From: JABDGZ01 sp964487685
GTDB lineage: Bacteria > Omnitrophota > Gorgyraeia > Zapsychrales > Fredricksoniimonadaceae
Length of the DNA stretch: 55,732 bases
Direction of reading: 5' to 3'
Assembly (NCBI GenBank): GCA_964487685.1
Contig: CAZASA010000007.1
Location: 1 to 55,732 of the forward strand
Part shown: piece by piece, positions 7,683 to 17,132 of the stretch
Layout: every line of letters begins with the position of its first letter
Numbering within the stretch: the stretch's first letter is position 1
Translations under genes and position numbers: made by a program
The notes under the pieces: generated by a model
The model's input: the letters and a program-made list of their open reading frames with translations, nothing else
Told to the model about the DNA's origin: nothing
Database searches by the model: none

Positions 7683-8876
7683 ATGGCCGTAAAATCCCAA
7701 AATTTGATCAGATCAACCTTGCCAGGTTGCTGCGGTGTCGTGGTATTGTTCGAAGCCTTTTTGGTATTACGCCAAGGCAATTTACCGGCGTATTTACAGG
7801 CCGCTATTATCGTCGGCTTGATGTTCGCGGCGATGTTCTGTGTTGAGGCGATCTTTTGCGTGATTGGGAATTATGGTTTGATCTCAGCCCCTTGTCAGCG
7901 CGGGTTTAGTTTGATCAGGGTCTTTTACAAGGTCATTGGATGGATCATCACTGTTGGCATAGTCGCCTCTGCGTATTGGGTATTTCCTGAATATTTGACT
8001 AGCTTTTATACGCCATATTATCAGGCGATCGCAGCGACATGGCCTTTTCTGGCCCTTTTCTTTTTATTCGGTATCATTTGGGAAGACCCGCGGGGTAATA
8101 AGGAATACGATGATTATTATTGGGTCGCGTATGCTTTACTGCATTTTAAATTTAGTTTACTTAAAAGTATCAACTTAAAACAGCATTTTTTGGCGTGGGT
8201 CGTTAAGCTTTATTTTCTTCCCTTGATGTTCATCTATCTGGTCAATTATCTGGGCTATCATTTTTATTTTGGTAATTTTCTTGGCGGCTATGACTCTCTT
8301 TATAACGGGGTCTTTCTGGTCGATACTGCTTTTGTATGTGTGGGATACCTTTTTGCCAATAATTTGACAGACACCCATATACGGTCCACGGAGCCTACCA
8401 TGCTGGGTTGGGCCTGCACCTTGATCTGCTACCAGCCATTTTGGTCGACGATAGGATCATGTTATCTTTCTTACGGCAGTCCATGGGGGGTATGGCTCAA
8501 GAACTATCCACCATTGCAGATGATGTGGGCGTTTTTGATCGTCTTATGCTGGCTTTTGTATATTTGGGCCACGATCGCCTTCGGGACACGCTTTTCTAAC
8601 CTGACCCATCGGGGCATTCTCATGTGCGGCCCGTATGCTTATTTTCGGCATCCGGCATATATCGGAAAATTAGCGTCGTTCTTTTTGATGTACGTTCCTT
8701 TTATGGGCAAGGACCTGATCACCTCGGTCAGGTATTGTATTATTTGGGTGATGCTGTGCGGTGTTTATTATTTAAGAGCAAAGACAGAAGAACGGCATCT
8801 GCGTTCCATCGGCCCTGAATATGATATTTATGCCAAGCAAGTTAGGCAAAACTGGAAAAACCTGATAGGAATTTAG
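7683..8876 (+). CDS. membrane protein with C-terminal isoprenylcysteine/phospholipid methyltransferase (ICMT/PEMT-like) domain
   Basis: 397 residues and about 9-10 membrane segments. The last ~90 residues match the ICMT/PEMT fold: GPYAYFRHPAYIGK (the RHP SAM-binding motif), then RAKTEERHLRSIGPEYDIYA. The family methylates lipid or prenyl-type substrates at the membrane using SAM. The ~300-residue membrane part in front is not one I recognise and has short acidic loops, as in IIWEDPRGNKEYDDYY. It lies between a GT2 gene and the PA14/GT-C pairs, so a lipid-linked saccharide or polyprenyl substrate is plausible but unproven. Confidence 0.75.
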   Translation: MAVKSQNLIRSTLPGCCGVVVLFEAFLVLRQGNLPAYLQAAIIVGLMFAAMFCVEAIFCVIGNYGLISAPCQRGFSLIRVFYKVIGWIITVGIVASAYWVFPEYLTSFYTPYYQAIAATWPFLALFFLFGIIWEDPRGNKEYDDYYWVAYALLHFKFSLLKSINLKQHFLAWVVKLYFLPLMFIYLVNYLGYHFYFGNFLGGYDSLYNGVFLVDTAFVCVGYLFANNLTDTHIRSTEPTMLGWACTLICYQPFWSTIGSCYLSYGSPWGVWLKNYPPLQMMWAFLIVLCWLLYIWATIAFGTRFSNLTHRGILMCGPYAYFRHPAYIGKLASFFLMYVPFMGKDLITSVRYCIIWVMLCGVYYLRAKTEERHLRSIGPEYDIYAKQVRQNWKNLIGI

Positions 8877-8877
8877 A

Positions 8878-9732
8878 ATGAAGCCCCAGTCATTTATCGA
8901 TGAGACGATCTATGATTTTCAGACCATAGAGTATTCGCTGGAATTCGGCCGCACCAAGGAAACCATTCCAGTCCTGCTTAAAATGTTGGAACGCGTCCGT
9001 TCATCGGGTCTATTGCCCCCGTCCTTTTGGGGCCAAGACCTCTGTCAAGGGATGAAGATCGATGATTTTTATGCCAAGATCAAAGAATTGGCCCGGGACC
9101 CGCTGGCTGTTTCTGACAAGGCACTCGAAGAAATGGAATACCGGCAGTATATCGGGCAATTGCGTTCTTTGGTTTTTGACAATATTTATCAATTAAGGCA
9201 ATCCCTTAAATCTCCTTCTCAAAAGAACATCGAATTGGCCCTGCTTGTCCTGTCAGCATCGGCGATCGGAGCTTGTCTGGCTGTCATGGTCTTTTTAAGG
9301 TTTTTCCTTCAGGACCTGGGCTTAAAAGGGGATTTCTTTGCCGGGCAGAATTTCGAGAGGCATGTTTCAAGCGGTTATAGCAAGACCATCAATTTTGGGG
9401 ACTTTTATGAGATGGATGCGCATATGCCCTATGAGCATTCGTCCGCCCGCTGGCAGGGGTCTTTGCTTGTGCCTAAGGACGGAGTTTATACGTTCTTCTT
9501 GCTCGTGGATGACGGGACAAGGCTATATATTGACGGAGAACCTGTCATAGATAAATGGCAGGAATATGATTCCGTGGAATTCAACAAGACGATGAGCTTA
9601 AGCAAAGGGGAACATGATATCCGGATAGATTTTTTTAATGACCGTTACCGGTCGGTGCTTAGATTATATTGGTCATTTGACAATCACCCCAAAACGATCA
9701 TCCCGGCGTGGAATTTGAGGCATAAACATTAA
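8878..9732 (+). CDS. single-pass membrane protein with conserved N-terminal cytoplasmic domain and exported PA14 domain (copy 1)
   Basis: 284 residues. Residues 1-115 form a predicted cytoplasmic domain starting SFIDETIYDFQTIEYSLEFG and containing GRTKETIPVLL. It is shared with the proteins at 11097 and 41685, and I know no name for it. One membrane helix (about 118-143) leads directly into a PA14 domain: GLKGDFFAGQNFE, ARWQGSLLVPKDGVYTF, DDGTRLYIDGE, LRLYWSF. PA14 domains commonly bind carbohydrate. The stop overlaps the start of the GT-C gene by one base. A role as glycan-binding partner, acceptor or regulator of that GT-C is inference. Confidence 0.85.
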   Translation: MKPQSFIDETIYDFQTIEYSLEFGRTKETIPVLLKMLERVRSSGLLPPSFWGQDLCQGMKIDDFYAKIKELARDPLAVSDKALEEMEYRQYIGQLRSLVFDNIYQLRQSLKSPSQKNIELALLVLSASAIGACLAVMVFLRFFLQDLGLKGDFFAGQNFERHVSSGYSKTINFGDFYEMDAHMPYEHSSARWQGSLLVPKDGVYTFFLLVDDGTRLYIDGEPVIDKWQEYDSVEFNKTMSLSKGEHDIRIDFFNDRYRSVLRLYWSFDNHPKTIIPAWNLRHKH

Positions 9733-11090
9733 TGGGAACTTTAAGGCGTTTTATCAATAAATGGCATTACATGATCGCGGGAACAATAATGATAGCGGCT
9801 TTGCTATTGAAATATTGTTATATCTTTAATTTCATGGCGTATCGGGATTCTCTGAAAGGGGACATGGCAGAATATTGGTTTGATTCTGTCCGTTTGGCAT
9901 TTAGCAGTCAGGTCTATTTGACCCAATGGGGAGGTTTTGCTCCTTTTTATAAATATTTTTTTCTTGTTCCGTTACTGCATTGGCTTAACAGCGTTGGTTC
10001 TATTTCCAGTTCAATTTATTTCATCGTTTTATCTAACATCATCTTATACAGTTTATCATCCTGTGTTTTCTATTTGATGGCTGAACGTATGATCGTCAAT
10101 AAGATATTGTCTTTGACAGCTTTAATATTTTTTTCTTTTTCCTATCTGGCCGTATGTGTCAATGCGCTGCTTTTACCGGATACTCTTGCCATCTCATTGA
10201 CGGTCATGGCAACAGGCATCATTGTCCTTCAGGTCAACAGGGTATCCTGTTTTTTGGGGGGATTATTGCTGGGGATCGCGGTCGCGGCCAAGCCGTTCCT
10301 TTTTGTTTTTAGCCCTGTTTTTATTTGGTATATCTTAAGCAAGAGCGGCAAGAAAGATCTGGCCTGGAAGGTTATCGTTTTTACCGTCGCCATGGTCATT
10401 GTCCCGCTATTGACCGTAAGAGAGAATGATCTGATATCTCATGGAAAATTAAAAAGCCTTGCGGCCATCGGAGGTTCTAATTTTTATCAAGGATGGGGCA
10501 AGGTGGGCCGGATCAAGACCTTTAGCACTGAAGGCAAGGACAGCCGGTATTCCCCGGGGGCCTTGGATGAGCCCAAATGGGGGGAGATAACGGTTTATGA
10601 GCCGTGGTATCATCAAGGGTATTTTTATCAATTAGGTTTAAGGTCGATTGTCCAAGATCCCGGCGTTCTTTTGGAGAAGCTCCTTTGGTTTAAGAAATTG
10701 TTTTGGGGCGTCTTGGGTCCAAGCTTAAGGAAGAACCCGCCGGGATTCTACAAGATCATCCCCTTCGTTGAAAATACATCATATCTGATGTTTTTGTCCC
10801 TGGGAGGCCTTTGGATCTTTAACAGAAGGAAAGCTTGCTCCATCGATGTTCATATGATCTTTTTTCTTATGGCCGCATTCTTTATGGCCATCTATGCGTT
10901 CGGATTGCCTGAACGGCGGTATTTTCTTAATATCGAGTACTTGGTCATCCTGCTTTTTTTCGTTTTGGTCAACAGGATGCTAGCTTTATACAAAGTATAT
11001 CAAAAAGAGATCTTTATTTATTCCTTTGTAGTTCTAACTTTCTTTATCTGCGTTCCGTTGACGTTGGAACAGGCGGGTAAATTCTTTTAG
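9732..11090 (+). CDS. GT-C family membrane glycosyltransferase, partner of the PA14 protein (copy 1)
   Basis: 452 residues, about 11 membrane segments. The first extracytoplasmic loop has KGDMAEYW with the acidic residue expected of GT-C enzymes, then LTQWGGFAPFYKY. A central loop of about 70 residues contains GGSNFYQGWGKVG, YSPGALDEPKWG and PWYHQGYFYQ. The protein at 11915 matches it throughout, so the two arose by tandem duplication together with their PA14 partners. It probably transfers a sugar from a polyprenyl carrier at the outer face of the inner membrane. Acceptor unknown. Confidence 0.75.
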   Translation: MGTLRRFINKWHYMIAGTIMIAALLLKYCYIFNFMAYRDSLKGDMAEYWFDSVRLAFSSQVYLTQWGGFAPFYKYFFLVPLLHWLNSVGSISSSIYFIVLSNIILYSLSSCVFYLMAERMIVNKILSLTALIFFSFSYLAVCVNALLLPDTLAISLTVMATGIIVLQVNRVSCFLGGLLLGIAVAAKPFLFVFSPVFIWYILSKSGKKDLAWKVIVFTVAMVIVPLLTVRENDLISHGKLKSLAAIGGSNFYQGWGKVGRIKTFSTEGKDSRYSPGALDEPKWGEITVYEPWYHQGYFYQLGLRSIVQDPGVLLEKLLWFKKLFWGVLGPSLRKNPPGFYKIIPFVENTSYLMFLSLGGLWIFNRRKACSIDVHMIFFLMAAFFMAIYAFGLPERRYFLNIEYLVILLFFVLVNRMLALYKVYQKEIFIYSFVVLTFFICVPLTLEQAGKFF

Positions 11091-11096
11091 GGAGCT

Positions 11097-11918
11097 ATGG
11101 AAAACAGCGAGATCCGATCATTCATTGATGCCACGACGTATGATTTTGAGACCATTGATCATTATCTGCAATATGGCCGTATCGAGGAGACCATGCCTGT
11201 CATGCTTCAAATATTGGCCCGCATCCGGACTTTTAAATTTAACGGCCTTTTTCAAGCTCCGCCTTTCCGGCTCGAAGGACTTATTTTAGAAAAGGACCTT
11301 GAAGCGCTGGATTACGAAAGTTTTATTAGAGTGATCCGCGCCTGGACATTTAAAAATATTGCTCAATTAAAGGACAAGACCAAGACTGCCCAGGAAAAGC
11401 AAATAGAGATGCTTTTAGTAGTGCTTGGCGGTTGTGTCATCGTGGTAAGCTGCCTTTTTATTTTTAATTTTTTGTCATTTTTCCAGACATGGGGCTTGAA
11501 AGGTGATTTTTATGAAGGCAAGCATTTTGGCAAACACCTATCAAGCCAGGTCAGTAAAATGATCAATTTCAGTTACTATTTGGAAATGGACCCGCGTCTG
11601 CCTCATGAACAGGATTTTTCAGCCCGTTGGACGGGGTATTTACTGGCGCCCCGTGACGGCAACTTTGTCCTATCCTTAGTGGTAGATGATGGGGCAAGAC
11701 TTTATATCGACGATAAACTTATCATTGATGCCTGGTATGACAATGATTCCGTTGAGTTTAACAAGAGCGTATACCTGACCCAAGGGCCTCACGCAATTCG
11801 GATAGAGTATTACAATAATGTTTACGGCGTTGCCCTTCGGCTTTTTTGGACGCCTCCGGGAGGCAGCAAAGAAATAATTCCGGCCTATTATTTAAGGCAA
11901 AATGAGATCGGTCTATGA
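11097..11918 (+). CDS. single-pass membrane protein with N-terminal cytoplasmic domain and exported PA14 domain (copy 2)
   Basis: 273 residues, with the architecture of the protein at 8878. The N-terminal domain has SFIDATTYDFETIDHYLQYG and ETMPVMLQIL, the membrane helix is at about 105-128, and the PA14 domain starts TWGLKGDFYEG. Conserved PA14 elements are ARWTGYLLAPRDGNFVL, DDGARLYIDDK and LRLFW. It lacks the PxSFW..L..GM segment shared by the other two copies. It overlaps the next GT-C gene by 4 bases (ATGA), so it is again tightly coupled to its partner. Confidence 0.85.
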   Translation: MENSEIRSFIDATTYDFETIDHYLQYGRIEETMPVMLQILARIRTFKFNGLFQAPPFRLEGLILEKDLEALDYESFIRVIRAWTFKNIAQLKDKTKTAQEKQIEMLLVVLGGCVIVVSCLFIFNFLSFFQTWGLKGDFYEGKHFGKHLSSQVSKMINFSYYLEMDPRLPHEQDFSARWTGYLLAPRDGNFVLSLVVDDGARLYIDDKLIIDAWYDNDSVEFNKSVYLTQGPHAIRIEYYNNVYGVALRLFWTPPGGSKEIIPAYYLRQNEIGL

Positions 11919-13240
11919 GAGCAGTGCTTTTGGTCATTGCAGCCGTGGTTTTATTTAAGATCTTTTACATATTCCATTGCGTTGCCTACCTGTCCTCAGT
12001 TCAAAATGACATGGCTTCTTATTGGCATGGGGCTTTTGACAGGGCGTGGGGGAATAAATTTTCTTTTACCCAGTATGGGGTGTGCCCGCCTTTTTTTATC
12101 TATTTATGCGCCTATCTCCTGCATTTAATGAATAGTTTCAGCTTACTTTCCTGCTCAATACCGGTAGTTGTCGTCTTAAATGTCCTTTTACATGGCCTTT
12201 CTTCCTATTTTGTCTATGTGATCGTTCATCGAATGACAGAACGTAAAATATTGGCTTGGGGGGCCTTGTTATTTTATTGCTTTTCATATACCCAGCTTTA
12301 TCTAAACGCCCTGGTATTACCGGACAATCTGGCAACGCCATTGCTCGTCATTGTTGTCTGGTTTATTGCCTTTGGTGAATTAAAATTATGGGCAGTATTG
12401 GGAGCAGGTTTATTGTTAGGGATCGCCATTGCCTCCAAACCTATTTTTGTGATCTTAAGCCCGGTCTTTGTCGTGTATTTATTCTTGCGCTCGACTAAAA
12501 AAGACAGCCTTTTACTGGCCTGTGTATTATCGATCGGTTTGATCCTGATACCCTTGGTCACAGTCATTGAAAATTATCATATTTCCAGTGGAAGGGTGCT
12601 TTCTTTGGGGCCTTCAGGCGGGGCCAATTTTTATCAAGGCTGGGGACAGGTCGGTAAGGTCACTACCTACGGCCAATTCGGAACATGGTGGCTATATTCC
12701 CCTGGTGCTCTTGATGAGACGAATTGGAAACCGGTTGATACCAGCGATCCATGGTTCCATCAAGGATATTATTATCAACGAGGCATGCAAGCCATCATCA
12801 AAGACCCTAGCGTCCTTTTCAAGAAAATCATTTGGTTTAAGAAGCTTTTTTGGGGTATCTTGGCACCTTCCTTAAGCAAACAGCCGCCAAATTTTTACAG
12901 GATAATGCCGATCGTCCAATGGGGACTTTATATCATGTTTTTGTGCCCATGGGTCCTTTGCTTTTCAGCCCTTCGCAAATGTTGTGACAGGACCATCTTT
13001 TTCTTTTTTACCGTCTTGTCCGTTTTTTTCCTTTCGATCTATCTGTACGGCATGCCCGAAAGACGCTATTTGTCATATATTGAATTTTTGATCATTATCC
13101 TGTTTTTTATCGCGATCGATAAGGTCATCAGTTTATATAAGGCGTATAAATCAGAGGTCTTGATATATATTATCTGCGTGTTTTCATTTTTTATATGTGT
13201 CCCTTTGACATGGGAACATTTGACCAGGTTATTAAATTAA
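11915..13240 (+). CDS. GT-C family membrane glycosyltransferase, partner of the PA14 protein (copy 2)
   Basis: 441 residues and about 11 membrane segments; a close paralogue of the protein at 9732. Shared landmarks are QNDMASYW in the first loop, GGANFYQGWGQVG, YSPGALDETNW, PWFHQGYYYQRG and WFKKLFWGILAPSL. The acidic first-loop motif and the overall topology fit the GT-C fold. Retention of both copies, each with its own PA14 partner, suggests divergence in donor or acceptor rather than a recent amplification. Confidence 0.75.
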   Translation: MRAVLLVIAAVVLFKIFYIFHCVAYLSSVQNDMASYWHGAFDRAWGNKFSFTQYGVCPPFFIYLCAYLLHLMNSFSLLSCSIPVVVVLNVLLHGLSSYFVYVIVHRMTERKILAWGALLFYCFSYTQLYLNALVLPDNLATPLLVIVVWFIAFGELKLWAVLGAGLLLGIAIASKPIFVILSPVFVVYLFLRSTKKDSLLLACVLSIGLILIPLVTVIENYHISSGRVLSLGPSGGANFYQGWGQVGKVTTYGQFGTWWLYSPGALDETNWKPVDTSDPWFHQGYYYQRGMQAIIKDPSVLFKKIIWFKKLFWGILAPSLSKQPPNFYRIMPIVQWGLYIMFLCPWVLCFSALRKCCDRTIFFFFTVLSVFFLSIYLYGMPERRYLSYIEFLIIILFFIAIDKVISLYKAYKSEVLIYIICVFSFFICVPLTWEHLTRLLN

Positions 13241-13250
13241 GGGCCCTGCA

Positions 13251-14630
13251 ATGTCCCGAGGTCTTTGGTTATTATTCTTTGGTTTATTGATCGTCATAGC
13301 TTTCCTTTCATTCAGCGTATCCCTTAATCACGATGAAGTAGAATCCATCCATGTAGCCTGGAAAATTTTTTCAGGGGAGAGGATATATGTCGATTTTTTT
13401 GAACACCACCATCCATTCTATTATTATCTGCTTATCCCGATCATAAAGCTATTCAATGGGAATACGGGGGTGGTCTTTGCGGCAAGGGCCTTGAGCTTAG
13501 GGATGTTATTGCTGGTCTTTGCAGTGACGTATGATATTTCAAGGAATGTGTTCGGTAAAAGGCCTGCCGTCATAAGCCTGGTATTACTTGCAACGGTCAG
13601 GGTATTCATTTACAAAGTCATCGAGATCAGGCCGGATGTCCCTGAGGCTTTGTTCGGCCTGATCTCAGTGTCTTTATTACTCAACTATTTTAAAAGGAAC
13701 ACCCTGAAATATTTGATCCTAAGCGCAGTATCTTTAGGATTATCTTTTTTGTTCCTGCAAAAGGCCATTTTCCTTGTCTTTGTTATAGGGGTAGTATTAT
13801 TGCATAGCTGGTATTTCGATCGTCTAAGGGCAAGGGACATGTCCATTTATTTAGCGGTTTTGATAGCTGTCTTGGCGCCTTTTTACATCCTTCTTTTTAT
13901 CAATGGCCAGCTTCATGCCTATTTGTTCTATAACTGGGTTTTTAACACCGTTTACCTGAAAAATTGGAGTGTTGACTGCGAGAAAGTGATGCTGCTATTA
14001 ATATCACTTTTTAAAGGCAATCCTTTGATCTGGGTTTCGTGGCTTTTAAGCCTTCTTTTTTTGGATACCGATCAAAAGGAAAAGATCGCGATAATTTCAT
14101 TCCTGTTTTTGATCATCTTTTTTATGCTTCAAATTTATATAAAACAATATCTGATTTTGCTCATACCTTTCATAGCGATGATGGCCGGTTATGGGCTCGA
14201 TCAAGCGGCTGTGTTATTTTTCAAGAACGGGTCCGCGATTATAGGGATCATTGTCGGCATTAATTTGTTTTGTCCCCTTGAGTCATATTCAGTGGACATT
14301 AAAAAATCCCCGATCTTTCAGGACCTAAAGGAGATAGAATATGTCCAATCGATCACCAGGCCGGCTGATTATGTTTATGACCCCAGCCGTCACGCCAATC
14401 TTTACAGAAAAGACCTGGATTTTTATTGGAGCAAGGAAGGCATAAAGCATATCAACAGCGCCCATCAATGGAAGCCGGAAAACTATGATGTGTATGCCTT
14501 GATCGAGAAATTCAAACCAAAAGTTATTGTAGAATCCATGATCAAGAACCTTGGCGATCACAGGATCAGGGATTTTTATAAAAAGTCCGACCGATATCAG
14601 GAAGTATTGATAAGGGCTGATGGGCAGTAA
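13251..14630 (+). CDS. GT39-like (PMT/ArnT-type) membrane glycosyltransferase
   Basis: 459 residues. The first loop NHDEVESIHVAWKIFSGE with the DE pair, followed by DFFEHHHPFYYYL, is the classic start of PMT_2/GT39-type enzymes, which use polyprenyl-phosphate sugars on the outer face of the membrane. About 10-11 membrane segments, then a soluble C-terminal tail of about 110 residues. It follows the second PA14/GT-C pair by 10 bases without an obvious ribosome binding site, so it is probably read in the same operon. No PA14 partner of its own is visible. Confidence 0.82.
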   Translation: MSRGLWLLFFGLLIVIAFLSFSVSLNHDEVESIHVAWKIFSGERIYVDFFEHHHPFYYYLLIPIIKLFNGNTGVVFAARALSLGMLLLVFAVTYDISRNVFGKRPAVISLVLLATVRVFIYKVIEIRPDVPEALFGLISVSLLLNYFKRNTLKYLILSAVSLGLSFLFLQKAIFLVFVIGVVLLHSWYFDRLRARDMSIYLAVLIAVLAPFYILLFINGQLHAYLFYNWVFNTVYLKNWSVDCEKVMLLLISLFKGNPLIWVSWLLSLLFLDTDQKEKIAIISFLFLIIFFMLQIYIKQYLILLIPFIAMMAGYGLDQAAVLFFKNGSAIIGIIVGINLFCPLESYSVDIKKSPIFQDLKEIEYVQSITRPADYVYDPSRHANLYRKDLDFYWSKEGIKHINSAHQWKPENYDVYALIEKFKPKVIVESMIKNLGDHRIRDFYKKSDRYQEVLIRADGQ

Positions 14631-14645
14631 CGAGAGGTTAAGGTC

Positions 14646-15965
14646 ATGCGACCTTTAAAGGCCGAAGAAGTAGTGAACTGTCTTTTTCAAATGCCGTTTT
14701 TTGTCATCCCGGTTTTTTCCTTTCCTTCTAGATCAAGGGAGGAGATCGAAGGCTTTCAATTAAAACGGCTTAAGAAGATTGTCCGCCACGCGTATGATCA
14801 AGTGCCGTTCTATAAGAGAAAATATGACAGTTGTCGTATTAAGCCGGAAGATATAAATACCTTAAAAGATTTCAAGAATTTACCGTTGGTCACCAAAGAG
14901 GAAATGATAGAGAATTTTCCTGACTCTAACATCTCCAGGAGTATCGACCTTAATAAATGTATCATTACCTTCACTTCCGGCTCATCGGGGAAGATTGTTA
15001 ATGTTGTTTATGATCTGCCAGTTTTGGCCCGTAACATGCTGACGGGTCTTCGGACTTATTCATGGGGGATGTCATGGCGCCCGTGGTCCAGGCAGATGAA
15101 CGTTAATTTTTCAAAGCACCCGATGGAGGGTCTCTTAGGCACCCATTGGCTCCATGACGCCTGGACCTTGGATGGCGTGGACCAGCTTGTTGGCACCTTT
15201 AAAAAGCTGGCCCCGGATTTTTTATCCTGCTACCCTTCAGTATTGAATGAGATGAGGGCCTATATGCTGCAGAGGGACATCAAGCCCCCATTATCATTAA
15301 AGGCGATCTTTGTTAATTCGGAAATGTCCAGCGCAGGTGATAGGAAAAAACTAGCGGAATTCTTTGGCGCCCCTGTCTATGATGAATATGCCTCGGAAGA
15401 GTTAAACCGTATCGCGGCCCAATGCAAATCCCTGAATTATCATCTTCTTGAAGACATTAATTATATAGAGATCTTAGACAGCGAAGGAAATTCACTTCCT
15501 GATGGTGAAGCAGGAGAGGTGGTGGGCACTCAATTGTTAAATTTCACAATGCCTTTTATCCGTTATCGGCAGAACGACATGGCATCTATACGGACCAAAG
15601 ACTGTCCATGCGGCAGGAACCTTAAGGTCCTGGAAAAATTGGAGGGGCGCAAGAACAACCATTTTGTCTTGAAAAATGGAGAGATCTTGTCCTCAGGATT
15701 TCTTTTGGATCTTGGCTACAGCATACTCTTGGAGCACCCGCAGAGCATATGTGATTTTTGCATGGTCCAAGAGTCATCGGACCATGTTATTCTTGAGCTT
15801 TTGCCGGGAAAGGCATTTACCGCGCATATCAGGGACAAGATCCAGGATAAATTGAACAAAGCTTTCCCTGCAAATGTTAAGTGTGAATTAAAGATTTGCG
15901 ATAGATTGACCAAGACTAAGAATGGCGCAAAGAAAAATCCTTTAGTATCCAGGGCCATGGCATAA
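14646..15965 (+). CDS. CapK/PaaK-like adenylate-forming protein
   Basis: 439 residues of the phenylacetate-CoA ligase (PaaK/CapK) branch of the ANL superfamily. The phosphate-binding loop TFTSGSSGK is at 108-116, YDEYASEELNRIAAQC supplies the adenine-site Glu region, and FIRYRQNDMAS the Asp motif; a CPCG segment follows as in CapK proteins. Members in capsule clusters activate an unknown acid as adenylate or CoA ester. The C-terminal KTKNGAKKNPLVSRAM keeps a lysine where ANL enzymes have their catalytic GK loop. A paralogue lies at 20093. Confidence 0.85.
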   Translation: MRPLKAEEVVNCLFQMPFFVIPVFSFPSRSREEIEGFQLKRLKKIVRHAYDQVPFYKRKYDSCRIKPEDINTLKDFKNLPLVTKEEMIENFPDSNISRSIDLNKCIITFTSGSSGKIVNVVYDLPVLARNMLTGLRTYSWGMSWRPWSRQMNVNFSKHPMEGLLGTHWLHDAWTLDGVDQLVGTFKKLAPDFLSCYPSVLNEMRAYMLQRDIKPPLSLKAIFVNSEMSSAGDRKKLAEFFGAPVYDEYASEELNRIAAQCKSLNYHLLEDINYIEILDSEGNSLPDGEAGEVVGTQLLNFTMPFIRYRQNDMASIRTKDCPCGRNLKVLEKLEGRKNNHFVLKNGEILSSGFLLDLGYSILLEHPQSICDFCMVQESSDHVILELLPGKAFTAHIRDKIQDKLNKAFPANVKCELKICDRLTKTKNGAKKNPLVSRAMA

Positions 15966-15980
15966 CAGGGGGCATCCATC

Positions 15981-16008
15981 GTAGAGACGCCATAAATGGC
16001 GTCTCTAC
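15981..16008. repeat. REP-1 palindrome between convergent genes
   Basis: Complete copy with arms GTAGAGACGCCAT and ATGGCGTCTCTAC, about 10.6 kb from the RAYT. It sits between the ends of the CapK-like gene and the leftward radical-SAM gene and supplies the stop codon (TAG, bases 16007-16005) of the latter. Confidence 0.9.
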
Positions 16009-17072
16009 GGGTCCCCGGATCTTTTATATCTTTCCCTGTCCAACCGCGGGTATAACCAGAGGGCTTTCATCATAGTTTTGCATCCGGGAAGACTCTGGAA
16101 CATCTTTGATACCGCATCCGTCCGTCCCCATTTATAAGGTCCTCCGCCAAAGGGATTGACACTGCAGGTTTTACAGACCCCTGTTTTAGCCCCCGGGCTT
16201 AGAAGGGCCTTTCTCGACGATGACAGGTCCCTGTAATAATGATAGATGGAATAATCCTCAACATTAAGGTCGCCTATGATCGCCGATCGATGTTCTTTGA
16301 CATCAGGCCTTACCTGGCAGCAGAGCATGCATTTACCGTTATGGGAGACCGACAGGTGCATGACAGGGGAGAAGCAGGGCAGGGTCCTTTGATAATCATC
16401 ATACCCGCTTTCTTTGGAGAGATACCCTCCCCTTGAATACATCTGTTTTGGTTTGAAATCCTTGACTTGAACGATGATCAATACCCGGCTGCCTGTCAAT
16501 TGTAAGCCGTCGTATCGGCTTGATCGATCCGCAAGCTCTAAACCTGTCCGGTCCACCAGGCTTTTTAAAAGTTTGGGCTTTTCTGATCTATGATCGGATA
16601 TTGGATACAAGCTCACGCGCAGTTGGTCCAAGCCCGCATTTTCCAGGGCATGAATCATTTCGTTTGTTAAATAATCCCCGTTGGTATAAAGCCTTTGGTA
16701 GGAAGAGGGAAGCATTTTTTTGGCCAAGCGGATATCATCAATAATGCTTTCATCCGCCAAAGGCTCGCCATATCCGCTCCAAATGAAGGATTGGTCATAA
16801 TCGATTGCTGCCAATTCATTCAATATTTTTAACAGGAGTTTATTATCCATCCGGATGTTCTGGCTGATCCGGTCAACAGAACTGTTAGGGCAAAACCAGC
16901 AGGTGCGGTTGCAGTAACTATGATGTTCGACCTCGAAATGTTTCACATAGGTCTTAAACAGTTCTTTACAACGGTCGATCTCAAGGGTTGGGTCGAAAAG
17001 TTCCGGCGCAAGTGCATTGGCTGCCGCAAATTTCAGGAAGGTCCGTATAAAAGGATTCCTTAGGATAGACAT
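16005..17072 (-). CDS. radical SAM/SPASM-type protein
   Basis: 355 residues from ATG 17072; an upstream in-frame ATG at 17150 would run through the divergent promoter and the neighbouring start. The radical-SAM cluster motif CNRTCWFC (Cys 54, 58, 61) follows EVEHHSY, and SGYGEPLAD is the usual GGEP-like motif. The C-terminal part has CFSPVMHLSVSHNGKCMLCC and CKTCSV, which fit an auxiliary SPASM-type cluster. The last codons are made by a REP element. Such proteins modify peptides or sugars; the substrate is unknown. Confidence 0.85.
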   Translation of the reverse strand: MSILRNPFIRTFLKFAAANALAPELFDPTLEIDRCKELFKTYVKHFEVEHHSYCNRTCWFCPNSSVDRISQNIRMDNKLLLKILNELAAIDYDQSFIWSGYGEPLADESIIDDIRLAKKMLPSSYQRLYTNGDYLTNEMIHALENAGLDQLRVSLYPISDHRSEKPKLLKSLVDRTGLELADRSSRYDGLQLTGSRVLIIVQVKDFKPKQMYSRGGYLSKESGYDDYQRTLPCFSPVMHLSVSHNGKCMLCCQVRPDVKEHRSAIIGDLNVEDYSIYHYYRDLSSSRKALLSPGAKTGVCKTCSVNPFGGGPYKWGRTDAVSKMFQSLPGCKTMMKALWLYPRLDRERYKRSGDP

Positions 17073-17118
17073 TTCATTAATGTAGCTTAATTTATATTTT
17101 TTTTCTATATAAAAAGGC

Positions 17119-17127
17119 TGATATAAT
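17119..17127 (+). promoter_or_regulatory. extended -10 promoter before the GT28-like gene
   Basis: TGATATAAT ends 5 bases before ATG 17133, with no Shine-Dalgarno between. The predicted transcript start coincides with the ATG, which implies a leaderless mRNA. The nearly identical TGATATAATAAA occurs before the gene at 7683. Confidence 0.45.
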
Positions 17128-17132
17128 AAAAT

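Noticed and set aside
9010..9192. Many short open frames opposite or inside conserved genes (for example 9010-9192 minus, 29171-29731 minus, 50183-50581 minus).
   Set aside because: They lie wholly inside well-supported genes, have no start signals, and their translations match no family I recognise.
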